Shown piece by piece: positions 46,813-59,170 of a DNA stretch of 59,170 bases; positions within the stretch are counted from its first letter, which is position 1; each line of letters opens with the position of its first letter. A program made the position numbers and the translations under genes. The notes under the pieces are model-generated. The model saw nothing but the letters and a program-made list of their open reading frames with translations. It did not search any database and was not told where the DNA came from. This DNA comes from Acanthaster planci. Its lineage: Eukaryota; Echinodermata; Asteroidea; Valvatida; Acanthasteridae. The stretch is taken from assembly GCF_001949145.1 (NCBI RefSeq), contig NW_019091363.1:189160-248329 (forward strand). The letters are read 5' to 3'.

Positions 46813-47778
46813 TTAGTGGAGTTTCAGTCGTAGAATCTTCCTCTTTGAGGGAGAGGCTGCCCCGTTACCCCAAAAAGAACCATAGCGTCGCGGGAACGGA
46901 GGACCTAGAAAGGGGGACTTGCGAACACACTACCTTATCAAATCGGCGGAGATCCCCAGAGCGTTCAGCCGGTGGAGCGACGACACGCTGGAGGACATGC
47001 ATGAGTACCCATGTGGGAGATAGTAATATCGTATAATGAATTTGTAATGATGGGATTAATGTATTTTTAGTTTGGGGTAAACTCTTGAAAACCAAACTCA
47101 CAAGCTCTATCAAGGATTTTGTGAAGATTGTAAATAATAACAAATTTATTTTTACTTTTTTGTTGTATAGATTACCACCAGTTCCTGAAAGTTTCTCTTT
47201 TTTGTGGCTTTGTTGTCAGTGAGTGGAGATAAAAAAAAGTGATCAATCTATATATTTTGAACCCGGTTTGTGACGGGTAGAAGGGCCGTTGTGACATATA
47301 AAATTCAACAACAATATATCATATAATCTGCCAAATGTTATTTACACATGTGCTGATATACAAACCGGGGATTATGTTAATGCCACATTGTTTCTGTCGT
47401 TTTTAGGGAGTTGGAGGTTGTTCCTTTTGAATGTGAGGGAATTTTTTTGTGCTCAACTTCCAGAAAAAATAATGCTCCCAATTCCATCTTAAGAATGAGT
47501 TACATCACTAATACTCAGCCACTGTCTCCTCAATCGCTTAGGGCCCATTCCCTCGCTCCCTATACATGTCCCTGCATATCCCCTCTACTATGCACAGTTG
47601 AATTCCCCCAACATATATACTTTTGTACCAATCCTCCGATAGGAATAACAAATGGTGTTATCATTTCCACACCAATGATTAGACACGGTAACTTAAACCC
47701 AGAGAACGAAGTGTCGCTATACATGTAATGATGAACAAGTGCTTTTAAGAGGCAGTATCTATTATGACACCCGAAATC
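46813..47778. other. No gene seen
   Basis: The frame at 46845-47036 is basic and ends near a moderately GC-rich patch that could be the tail of a decayed non-LTR element, but I cannot match a motif. The rest is AT-rich. Confidence 0.3.
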
Positions 47779-48017
47779 TCTCTAACCAGTGGCGTAGCTC
47801 GGATTTTACTAGTGGGGTCACAAGGGGGGCACCAGGATCTTATGGGGGGCACCAGCTTTCAGGGGTGTGGTTTTGGGGGGGCAAGCATTCTTTAGCCTTG
47901 CTCAATTTCCATTCATCTGTATTTTAGTGAGAGGGCACCTTGGGGGCACCTGTGGGGCACTGGGAATTTGTAGGGGGCAAGTGCCCCCAGCCCCCCCCGT
48001 ACGCCACTGCCTCTCAC
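47779..48017. mobile_element. Non-autonomous DNA transposon, CAGTGGCGTA ends, 8-bp target duplication
   Basis: The element spans 47787-48009, with left end CAGTGGCGTAGC and right end GTACGCCACTG. It is flanked by TCTCTAAC (47779-47786) and CCTCTCAC (48010-48017), 6 of 8 identical, fitting the 8-bp duplication of hAT-type elements. The interior is G-rich on the + strand, with several GGGGGGCACC-like words, and encodes nothing. Confidence 0.8.
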
Positions 48018-50607
48018 GTTAATCATTTCCAAAGGAAGCAAGCTTTGATAAAGAAATGCCCTCAAATCAGATATTTTCTCGCAATGAAAAATCCTCACAA
48101 ACACAGACAAGTTTTTGACTGGCCAAGGGGGTATTTCTATTTAAATACAAGGTGAACCAACAATCCCCTATCCTTCCACGAGACTCAGAGAAATACACAT
48201 GCTGCCGTTTAATCACGGAGTGGCATGGCTCGGTAGGGCACACACTAAACAAATGTGTCCAGAAACGTGTGAAGAAAACAGTTCATAATGCGGCCAAAGG
48301 AACGATAAATTTGTTGTTTTCTTCGCTGCATTAACCCCACAAACGCAACTTACTGAGAAAATATCGATACCAACAGGAAAATAATACTCTGAATGGTATT
48401 GATCTAATGGCATTCACTTGCCCCTGTGGATGTGGTCAAGGGCTTTCCTTGGAAACTATGAGAAGGGGATTCGATAAAAGTTTATCCACCTGTCACATCC
48501 TATTGAACCGATTAAAACTGATGTGAAAGTAGAGGTATATGATTTAATTTTCCGAGCACTGGTTAACCGCAGGCGTTTCTAACGGTATAATAAAACTCCA
48601 CGAGAGCTCCAGCAGTTTCGCACAGTGCTTGTCCGGTCCATCTCCCCGTGATCTTGTCGATATCGCCCCGTGGCCAGACATTACCAACTCACGGTCATCA
48701 GACACCGGACATTGGCAACAACTATAACAGATCGGAGGAGCAAGAATTCGAGGGGAAAATATAAATGTGGCGGTATGCAGTTTGTGGAAGACACCACAAA
48801 ACAAAAGTGGCTACAAGAATAATTTACTGCTTGTATGAGTGTTACCTAAAATGGAGCGACCACACCGTGTACTCCGTCTCTCTTATGATAGGACACTTGG
48901 TAAACAGCCGGTCTATTTCACATCCTGTGCACGCTTTGTCTCGCCTGAACGTCGACTTGAGATGGATTTAAATATTAAATAAACGTGGTTAAACAGCCTA
49001 ATAAGTGTTGCAGGTGGTGTGTGTGTGCTGGATGGGTTTCCAAAACCGCTCTGTGATATTGAAATTGAACACATCTGAGTTAACGGTATGAGGACATAAA
49101 TGCGGATATGGAATGTGCGTACAAAATTATAAAATCGGTCAACTCTTTCAATTTGTAACGGCCAGGAAATATCCTTTTTCGAAAGAGCATTCCCCACTCT
49201 TTATTTTTTTCTTTGTTTCACCTTTGTTTATGGGACAGCACCGACCCAGGACACTCTCCAACTCTGGACTAGTGTTTTTTTTTAATCAAATCTAATCGCC
49301 TGTAAATAAGTAGTAAATTGCGCCAATGATGAATTAACACAAGACCAAGACTTGAGGATGCACTTTGCAAGCTGTCCATAGAGTAAGGGCTTTGACGTGT
49401 ATAATGGCAGAATTTTTTTGCCTGTTTATTTGTACCTTAGCCCAGACATTGCGTTAAAAAGTCTTACACCACTAGTTGACATTATCAGTGCGGGGACTAC
49501 GTGTAATCTTGTGCTTATCACGTAGCAGCAGAGATGTTTATTTACTTTAAACTTGACAGTGTGCCTGCGCCTGCATTGGAAACAGTTCCAGTCATTTTCA
49601 CTATACGTGTATCATGTCTGTTCCAGACACATTCAGATGCCATTGCTCACAAGGCACTGCTTTGTTAATTACCGTGAAGCTTTTAGATATTGTTCTAACA
49701 ACCATGAAGCCATAGTCACCATCAGTTTGTTCGATATCTATATAAAATATCTGACAAAAATTCATTTCTTAATTCTACATTTTTCAAGAAGTGCGAATAA
49801 GAAAAGCGTAAACTACAGCACATTTTCACATTTTGTGGAAAATATTTCCTACTAAAGGACTTCCTCAGTTGACCTTACTATAGCCCCCTTTGTTGAATGC
49901 AATGTAATTACACGTTTACCATTCTCATTCGTTTTTTTCCATTAATAGACATTTTCTTTACCTTTGACACCATGATGGCTATGGACAAGCTCCAGCAATA
50001 ACCTAAGGGACACTCACGCATTTTGATTTGTTTATTCGTCTGGGCATCGCAGTTATTTGACTAGGTTATGGGTACTAGAATGTTATTCTTACCGAAACCA
50101 CCTAAAGGAACTCCAAGAGAATCACGACATCTGAGCCCGTGTATTAAGTTTGTGATCCTTGTAAATTCATTCGTTGGTAAGCCTATCGGGCTTGCTTACC
50201 AAGGAAAACCAATTAACCCCCGCCACTCTACGAACGCGTCACCTTCTGTAATTATTTGGAAGTACGCGACTTCGTCCTCACGTGCCTTTCTATTGCAGAA
50301 TTATTTGTCCGTACAGCAAGCGTTCATGTTTTACAAGCAGCTATCCCGGAAGCTTCAATGATTACAAAAACAAAAAACGCAATTGACGAACTGAGCCTTG
50401 TGCAAATTTAGCCCGTATGAAAGGCTATTGCTGAAGGAAGGAAACAGGACTTTTGCAATAACAAAGGTAAACATTGACGTTTTCTTGGAAGGAGTTAATG
50501 AGATCAGCAATGAAACCAGTTGCCAAAATTTCTTATTGATAGACCCGAAACATGTTGAAAGAGTAAGCAATTAAAACCATGATGCTCAGTAGACTGATTG
50601 CACCAGC
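48018..50607. other. No gene seen
   Basis: Short frames only. A GT run near 49018-49028. No recognised motif. Confidence 0.3.
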
Positions 50608-50830
50608 TAGGTCACGTGACCTACAGTGGATACCAAACATCCCCAAATATGGTGTATTGCCACAGCAAAGCGTATTTGTTGTTTACAAAACTTTAAAGCC
50701 GATTTTCGGTATAGTGTTCAGCACATAACTAGTCTGAGTACTGTACCGACCGTACTGTATATAAGTCATGTGACTTAGTGGCCAGTTGTTATCAAGTGCA
50801 TAGACATTGCTATGTACGTTATTAAAATCA
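50608..50830 (+). promoter_or_regulatory. Candidate promoter: E-box palindrome plus TATA-like box
   Basis: TAGGTCACGTGACCTA at 50608-50623 is a perfect 16-bp palindrome around CACGTG. Its core GTCACGTGAC is the classical MITF/TFEB-type site. A one-base variant, GTCATGTGAC, lies at 50765-50774, next to the TATA-like TGTATATAAG (50755-50764). The next downstream + strand frame starts at 50904 (138 codons, MHEVFF...), which I do not recognise. A promoter here is inference only. Confidence 0.3.
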
Positions 50831-53800
50831 TGTACAGGCCCCGTGCTGAAACATCTTTTTCAATATTCTGGGGTTGGAGTAACCCTCTTTTCAATTTCGT
50901 AAAATGCACGAAGTTTTTTTCTCATTTTTTTCTCGCAACACTTGCCTGGGTTTTCAATATCGAACTATGATACAAATGAGAGTCTACACGTTTTCATACC
51001 CTTTGCTGCAAAATTCCATCAACACTGCACACTCGTGTACTTTCGTGTTGAACACGTACTTTAATAATGGTCCACCTTGGGTGCTTTTGCATTTCATAAA
51101 TATGAATGTACATGGGTATTGTAGAACCTGCCAGGTTAATGAATATTTCACACATGGAACGCTCTTGAAGTGCATGTTCTCTTTTCAGCAAATCATATGT
51201 AGAAACAAGTGTACAAGAGCCATGAACCAGAGGAATTCAAAAGTTTTATCCTTGGATATTTGTTTGCGCGCAATAGCGCTCCTCAAACTAATTCTTCCAA
51301 CAGATTCACCGCGTTAATAAGCGGACAGGAACTTGACTGTTTACTTTCACCAGTCGACCACAGACGAAGCCATAATTGGCTCAGCTTTTAATTTCCCCGT
51401 GGATACATACGGAGGAAATGATGTTTATTAGTAATGATAAGCTAGCATTCCGGGGTGATTTACACAGCCTTTTGCATGACAAGGTTTCCGGGCCGTGGTG
51501 CACTATGTTCAACTTGTACAGTCTCACATGCAATGCTCTACCTCGAATTTCCCCCGCATTTTGACTTGGATGTTTTTTATTTTCAGTGACAAAATATATA
51601 GCGTTACAGGTAGATTATTTTTCGAATGAAGCGGAAGTTTTTCTCCTGATTTATGCGACCCATATTTGCGCGGGGATTCTCACCTCAGTCAACACAAGGT
51701 TTAGTGTACTGTGTATTTGTCTTTTTGTCTAATCTTTAAGTGTCTATAAAATTCAAAATTCTTGTTTCTAAAACGGAACAGACTTAGTAATACACAGTCA
51801 AACGTCTATAACTTTTCCTTTAAATTAACTGTAATATTTGTTCAAGCAAGAAGGCAGATATCATGGGCCACATTTTACTGTCCCACAAAGGTTTTAGGCT
51901 CATATTACCTATGGGGCTTGACTTTGTAGGGTCATATATCTAAAACCCGAACTAGAATCAGAAAACGAAAAACAACCACAGACAGAAGTGCATACAAATA
52001 CAAACACAAAGCTATCATATCAAATAAAACAAAAACTCACAAACAAACAAACTAAAGCTTTCACCAGCATGACTGGATTTCAACTTGGGAATGGCATAGT
52101 CGGTCTCGTGGGGCATTGTGTAGGGTGCTCGATGTTCGGCTTGAGTTGGATTCCACGGAGCAGCTGTTCCTCCATGTCACACTGGTATGGTTTTCGAGAT
52201 TTGTAACGTCTCAAAAGAAGATATCGAATGCATAAGTATCAGACTAAGACGGGAATTTATTGGTCTGCAAAGAAACACAGGGCGCAGAATAGAGACAGGC
52301 TGGCGCTCGCCAGCCAAAAAACAAAACAGGCTTTCGGTAATAAAGTGTTTTTATTCATGAGTTAACTTTCAGTCTCTATTCCGGAAACAGCTGAGGACGT
52401 GTATAAAGTTTTGTTTCCTCCTGTTCTTTGTTGATCTCACTCGCTGCAAGATTGTAGAGACAGTACATACGCGTCTTTTGGTACTTTTCAAACAGGCCTA
52501 TAATAGTACCAGCCTCCTGTACCTGAAGTTGCTGAAGTTTTCATTCAAAGTTTGTAGGCAAGGATTATTATTTCGAAGTTGTTTGGGATTTTGTGATTGT
52601 TGTTTTTGTTTTTTCTTATTAAAAAAACAAGGAGCGTGCTCGGTAGACTTTAAGCTATTCACTATGCTGCTACCGCTGTACCCAATACATAAACAGTTGG
52701 TTCTGTTTGCTTGTTTTTAACTTGTTTGTGTTTGGACGTTTCCAGTATTGGTTTACGTGCACGAAGTCTTTCACTTGATAGTTCCTAGCATTCAGACTAA
52801 AGCTCTCGTCATTTTCCAATAAAACTGTCGAAATTGATTTGTATTCAGATCTGGTCAAAATGACAAGTTTGGTGGGCTCTTACTGATTAACTCATGTCAG
52901 TGTCAGTGCAGTAGAACCATCTTTTAAATCATTACATGGCGCGTTAACGACCACATTTTACCTCACAGGTTCCTTTCTTTTGCCTATTATATCTCATATA
53001 AAGGTACTTCCGCTTTATCTAGAAGGGGGCTCTTACTGTCTGAGACAACTTGAACCCGAGAAGCAGCCATCTCTCTTCTGGTGCAACTCAATCGATTCAT
53101 CTCTTATTGAGTATCCTATAACCAAATCGAGTGCAGTGAATTAATGCATTTCATAGGCTCACTTTCAACAATTTTCGTGATTCATACACTCCTATGTTTC
53201 CTTTGCACTTTCTTTGCTGTTCTGCAAGAGTTTTGAAGTTTTGAACAAATGTAAATTAAACAGATTATTAAAAAGTGCAAGGCTGTAAAGCTTTTAACAG
53301 TGCTCGGACGTTGCACAGAAATCATTACCTGGAATAGTTTTCCTAGAGGTCAATAATAATGCAAATAAAATAATATTTATTTCATTTGCATCATTAATGA
53401 TTAAAATGGATGATTAGTAAAAACTTCAGGAACACTTGTATTGTACGTACCATTGAAATTTCATTCATTCCACCTACAATTAACCGTGGTATGGTACAAA
53501 TAGATAGATGAGATAATCATCAGCTACATTATGTCATCCACCAGACAGTGGATTTTAACAGGTATGTTATCAACGGGACCGGCCCAAGATCCACGCTCAT
53601 AAGCGCTCGCAGGTATACTGGCGTACGATTAGTTTGTACCTGTGGGATAAAATGGAAAGGGCACAATTGCCGATTTTGCTTGGGCCACGAGTCTGAATTA
53701 ATCTTTCTTTTACTCTTTTTCCTATGTTTGTGTTCTTGTATAAGATCTTCAAATGTATGAGTATATATAAAGGGAAAGTGTCAGTATTTGATGGATAGAC

Positions 53801-54761
53801 ACGAGTGCAGTGTCTGCCAAAGTTTTGCAGAAGTTGAAAGGCGCCGCAAAACGTGCCGAAGACAGAAATGGACGGCAGCCATCTGATAAACGTATGACGG
53901 TGCATGCTCAAGCTTACCGCTCATAAAGCGAATGGAACCTTTTAGTTTCAGCTTGAGTTTGATGGATGTATAATCTTCAACTATCTGAAGTGATCACCTG
54001 GATTCGTTCTACCTTTATTGGAAGTGTATGCTGGCTCGAGCTTTAGATAATTCAGTGAGATAATGTCCAAGAGTAAGTAAAACTTCTATTTAATAATACT
54101 AAGAACTTGCAAAAGTTTTTGCCCAACGCTAAAAATGTACTTTTCTTTAATTATTATTTGCTCGCCTGCTGAATTCAGCATTTCATACACGTTTTGGAAA
54201 TGTCTTTAATCAAAGAAAATTAAATTTGACCTTTGAACGAATGTGGTGGCGCATTTTATGAATATATGTGTTCTCTGAGTAGTATTCTGGATAGGAAAGA
54301 TATATGGAATTCAACGAAACATCGCACATAAAAAATCACGATGCAGCAGATGCAGGCAACAAGGGACATGATTCCAATTCAAACACTCATTTAATTAATT
54401 TCACAGGCGGAAACAATTCATTCAGCTAAGCGGCGCGTTACACATGAAAGGGAAAAATCTATCTGTCTGCGTCTGGCCTTACAGGTGGAGTGGCAGATCC
54501 ACTTAGCAGAGATGGGTACTCCTACATGATTCCATTCCGTTGCATCACCTAAAGCAATCCATTGACATATTATACACAAGTTGATTTCACGTACTGTTTG
54601 CCGCGCCGTCACGTCCCCTTGAAGCTGGTCTTTAGTCTCTGCCAGTCGCCTCCTCACCATGACACAACGCCAGATTCTCGTCACTGTATGCGCTAGTCAG
54701 GGGTTTAATTTAAGATGCGCAAAAGTCACTCTACTGCCGAGGACCCAATTTCAATAGTGCT
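50831..54761. other. No supported gene
   Basis: The + strand frame 50904-51317 has no recognised domain. A strong hairpin GGCTGGCG-CT-CGCCAGCC lies at 52298-52315, followed by an A-run. TATATATAAAGGG near 53762 is TATA-like, but no coding exon follows that I can identify. Confidence 0.3.
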
Positions 54762-54799
54762 GCAGTGCACACAATCTTTCGCAGTGCACACAATCTTTT
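54762..54799 (+). repeat. Two-copy 19-bp tandem repeat
   Basis: GCAGTGCACACAATCTTT occurs at 54762-54779 and 54781-54798, separated by one base. Local slippage-type duplication. Confidence 0.75.
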
Positions 54800-57700
54800 T
54801 CACGCTGAGCAAAAAAATCAGTCGGTAGCAAGTCAAAAGCCTTATAAACATGTATTGCGACCTTTTGGCTGCGAATCTGTTTTTGCTGAGCAGATTTTTT
54901 TTCTGCAAAAAAAAAATCTATTCTATAGCAAGACTTGCTTTGCTTAGCAACTTTCTATACCAAGCAATAATCAACCGGAAACAATTTACAACACGTATGG
55001 TGCTTTGGTTGGTATTCAGTTGTAAGCATACGATTTCTATGGAAAAGTTTCGGGCTTGTTCCCTTATCGGTGAAATTGACAAGAAAGGATTACTTAGTTT
55101 AGTACCGGTACGCCATATGAGACTATTGTGGACTAATATTTTGAAGAAAAACTTCGAAATCAATACGCCCTATTCGTGGGGACGCAATTTCAGTCAAATT
55201 TCCCAAGGTAGTGTATTTGTTCAGAGAACCAGACTATATTTTACGATTTCATTCCGATGCCCAAAATCACCTAGTACCATCCCATTAAAGGTTTCAACTT
55301 TTTATTGTACGTTCAGGAATACGACTGAAATGGGGACGCCGCGAATACGGTGAATTGAATCACCAAATGCACTTAACAGAGACCGCCTAAAGATGACTAA
55401 ATTGTGTGCAAAACGACAGGCCCACCATCTTCATCTCCCCCGCCTGCTATCCGCCACGGAATGCCGTACCATGCACATGATGATCGAGTCTGATCATAGA
55501 GAAAGGATGTAGGCCTACATGTCTTTCAATACCCGACCATTTGTGTCCGGACAAGTAGCACACCACTACTTGCGATTCAGAGCATTGTGATGTTGGTCAG
55601 ATAAGCAAACTTGACGGTTGCATAGAACTAAGACCACAAGACTGCACTCTAAACTATTGTTGTTTAAAAGTGGGACTAACCATTGCGCTATACATAAATC
55701 TGTCAAACTGCAGCCAAAGTAATTAAAGTACTATTGAAGAAATTTCATAGCATCATCAGTGCATTCAAGCATGTGCAGGTTTACAACATTATAAGCAGCT
55801 TCACTCTTGCAATATTGGTTATAATCTAGGTAACGTTTTACCATAAACAGGTGACGATCTCTGGCAGTATCATTTTAGAGGAAAACGGTCTGTAATCTCA
55901 AGTTGTCAATTTTTTAGTGACCTGATTAGCAACATATAACGTTTAACATTGCAGGGGGTGTATAAAAGTATCACCCAACTTGATATTTATAATCAGACGA
56001 CCATGTCTTGGTTTTATATATTCACTCATCGCTAGGCCGCTATCCACAGGTATGGCCTTTTCCGAGGCTTTCATGCAAGTACAGCCTCCTCTTCACAGTT
56101 CTGCACAGCAATCGTGTGATCAACAGCGATGACAATGGTCTTTAGAGATGACACTACTTCCAAGAAAGCTCTGCAGGGTCTGGTTTCTGGTCAATAAATA
56201 CTGCTGCCATTGTGTATCGGTCACGGTTACAAAATGCTAGCCTTTGCAAAAGGAGAATTTCATACTTGTAAGCATTTTCAGATGTACATGTACTTACTTA
56301 GAAAAGAAATCCCATGTTAACATTACGGCACGACGTCCTCTTGGTAGGTTTTTGAATCGTAATCCCTTTTTTATCCTATTAATCTCCTTTTTGTATTTTA
56401 TCAAATCATAATCTCCCGAACTTAGTATTACATTTCCCATAATATTTGATAACCTGTTTTGCAAGTACAAGATATACCATGAAACACACGTTCAGTTTGG
56501 CCTTCCTACGAGAGTTCTTATTAGCCTAACCTTTTAACTTGATAAGATGAGTTTCCACCTTGGCTGTAAATTACCTGAATGGGGAAAGTTCCAGCGAAAC
56601 GATAGTGGCTAGCCAGGGATAATAGGGAGGCATTTTCCTCGTGTTTTGGGGGTACTTGGGATGTTAAGATTTTGGTTCGTCATACTGACTAATCTGCCAT
56701 ATGTCCTTGCACATGGCCCCATTCACATAACTTCCATACACTGCAAAAAAATTGTCCGCACAAGGAACGACTTGAGCGCACGCGTTTCCAACGAGTTTTT
56801 TCCTTTTTTACCTTTCAACTTCTTCTGATATCTATGAGTCAACTCCACGAACGGTGGCATCGGTCGAGTAAACTTGGAAATTTTCTTCCAGAGCTTGCAC
56901 GGAGTATCGTCATCATAACGTCACACGTACGCACATCTAGGAGTCAGATTTAGAGCTTATTCGATGTTTCAGGTTGACCTGTTGTTTTGCCTTAGAGAAA
57001 ACTTGTGGAGAAGTTTCCCGAAAAAAGGAGAAGGGTGAACCGAGACGAAAGCAGGGAGAGGAAAATTACTGAGTCTTTCTGTTAAAGAGGTCTTGAATTC
57101 TATAAATATTGCATAACACGTGAAGTGTGTGGCATTAATACTCCTGGTGGTTAACGATGCGTAGGATATTGCCTACGCAGTGTCTCACATTATACCTGAA
57201 TCGCCGTCTGCGTGTGGGCCTCGTGCGCGGCCTGGCATTCAAAATTAATGCGGGGCGCGCGCATTTGTATCATTATCATAGTGTGGCGCCCGGAATATGT
57301 GGTCATGAAAAAATGACAACAGCCGCTCTATCCCCGGGCGTAAGGGCAAGTCTTAATCTGTGTGTCTGAAGAACCCGTTATGGGTTTCTGGCTGACTGCA
57401 GGGCTCGTTAATATGCCAAACTGAATGACTTCCAAAAATAATCACGTGTGAGAGGGAGAGCTATTAGTTGAAAACTGGGAAATGAGTCCACCGAGTTTCG
57501 ACGACAGCATTTCCCATTCAGCCATACAAGTCAAGCAAGTCCAATAAACAATAGCCCTGAAACTTCCGTCTTGGGGTGAGATGGGGAGATATAAGAACGA
57601 AATTAAACTGCCTTCAGAAAAGAACTGACTGTTTAGGCATCAGGTCTATTGCATTCTGCAAACTACATGTCTGTAGTCGCGTGCACCTTAGAGAGAAGAT

Positions 57701-59170
57701 GATCAGCGAAAGTAAGAACCAATGTTGCTGTTATGCCTCCATGGATGTACCAACGTGCTAGAACCAGCGAGGCGAACGGAAAACCATCAGATATATAAAG
57801 CCGAAATCTCCGGATTAGATTGAATCATCCAACCCATAGCATAGACACTTGTCTTGGGATTTAATCACACCACTGTGTATTTAATTTTATAGGCGCACCA
57901 AGAACTCTGCCTTAAAATGCTTCAAAGGGATATGTACGATCGATTCACCATGTCATAACACGGTACATGTACCTTTTGGGATTCGCACGATGCGTACAGC
58001 AAAATGACTACACTCTTGTACACAGCTCGCTTTCATACCTCTGCGGCAATGGTATCCGAGTAACTCTTTGCTGAACAATATTTTGCTAGGAACCAGTCAT
58101 GAGAGATATCCATTGCGTGATATTTTAGTTGAAGCTTACTTTGCTGGGTAAGTATTTTCTTTACTTTTTACAAAATTGCTTCGGATAGCGGCTCTGTCGG
58201 TTTCACTGTGTGAAAGATATCACAAGACAACAAGAGCGAGGGCCTTTTCGACTGAATAATTCTCTCACTTTCGGGCTCAGATGCAATTAAATGGAAAAAG
58301 ATAACGTTATGTAGCTTCGATACTGAAAATTATCCATTTTCACGCAAAAAAATCCTACCCCCTGTGAATTAACACCGACGTCATCAGTTCACTGAAGAGC
58401 GCGACATAAGAATGGTGTTTTCGCCGTTCTCTTGCACCCGCGCTTGATGTAGCGCTGGGATACTCTAGCTGAAGAGTAGGAACTCCCCTGTCGGTCCAGG
58501 AATCTCATGCCCCATTCCCAACCATCGATTGGAAAAGTTAATCACCCATTCTGGAATCTCTTGATCACTGCTCTTTATATGCCCTCAAAGGAGATCCAAG
58601 TGGGATTTAGTTTCTTTGCTGGAGTTCTAAAGAGAAGAACAAACTATTTCTGGAAGGAATGTGTTATTTTCTGAAAATCGCCCACCGTCGATGTTTAGGT
58701 TACGTGTTGTCTGCCTACGCTTTCCAGGTACAACAAAAGCTGCAAAGGGAACAAACATCTGCTTCACGTCCCACGACATACTCGTAAGCAGTACACAGCA
58801 CAAATCATCAGTTTATACGATTTTGAATTCGAGAACCGCTGTCTGACACAAAGCTTACTTGTCACAATCTGAAAAAAGGCATTTTTAAAGTTACATTCTG
58901 TAAGGGGGTCTCTTCACATTGCACTCAGGCCTCTGACTTCATATAGCCACGTGACTCAAGTCAAAAGTTATCAGAATTTACTTTAACTATCTTTTAATCC
59001 AAGGAGGATTAACAAGATATGACCATGGGTACCATATGCTCATACAAGCTCCGGCTGACCCGAATTATGACATATATTGGTGAGTTTAATTAAATGCATG
59101 TAAACACCATTTGTTCACCAAGCCAAAGCAAAACCCAAATCAAACCAAACTGAACGCAATCGAATACAAT
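54800..59170. other. No supported gene
   Basis: The largest frame (54850-55353, +, 167 codons) starts in a T/A-rich patch and has no recognised domain. A perfect hairpin TGCGTAGG-ATATTG-CCTACGCA lies at 57157-57178, just before a GC/CpG-rich patch (57180-57350) that stands out from its surroundings. The last 60 bases are a low-complexity AAACC/AAATC-like run. Confidence 0.3.

Noticed and set aside
54850-55353. 167-codon + strand frame
   Set aside because: Begins in T/A homopolymers, no domain recognised.

Overview
This window looks like a piece of a non-vertebrate animal nuclear genome. One long intron-poor rhodopsin-type GPCR exon sits in AT-rich DNA full of decayed retroelements and many short fold-back (MITE-like) elements. 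There are no operons, ribosome-binding sites or dense ORFs. The mix of a Ty3/gypsy remnant, a Penelope-like remnant and diverse MITEs is common in marine invertebrates such as lancelets, hemichordates, echinoderms and molluscs. I cannot fix the species from sequence alone.

Layout. Bases 869-3270 hold a dead Ty3/gypsy retrotransposon on the + strand. Capsid, zinc knuckle, protease and integrase traces are readable, but reverse transcriptase and RNase H have been deleted. A CGTCG/CGACG-rich tract (3822-4110) and a three-copy ~185-bp tandem repeat (4941-5365) follow. Bases 5.7-18.2 kb contain no gene I can support, but hold several inverted-repeat elements: a 24-bp perfect inverted repeat spanning 10250-10732, a palindrome at 11010-11047, and two adjacent copies of a ~180-bp fold-back MITE at 12840-13017 and 13232-13416. 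A broken Penelope-like element lies on the - strand (18205-19383). It has YADD-type reverse-transcriptase traces and a hammerhead-ribozyme-like core on its 3' side, and it abuts the first of three copies of a long-TIR fold-back element (19382-19634, ~21880-22084, 25273-25626).

The only intact protein gene is at 23613-24638 on the - strand. It encodes a complete 341-residue class A GPCR most like the bombesin/endothelin/CCHamide-type peptide receptors. Its coding part is one exon, with a convincing 3' splice site 27 bases before the chosen start.

From 25.6 kb to the end I find no coding sequence I can identify. The recognisable content is repeats: hairpins at 31.6 and 32.0 kb, a fold-back element at 32.1-32.4 kb, a duplicated ~320-bp unit broken up by nested elements at 34.05-35.09 kb, MITEs at 36.1, 37.6, 38.6 and 47.8 kb, and a short-unit array that flips orientation at 40.2-40.5 kb. 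A perfect 16-bp E-box palindrome upstream of a TATA-like motif (50.6-50.8 kb) is the best candidate regulatory site.

I see no set of genes acting together and no convincing new multi-gene system. The most noteworthy items are the peptide-receptor gene, the ribozyme-like core of the Penelope remnant, and the dense collection of fold-back elements.
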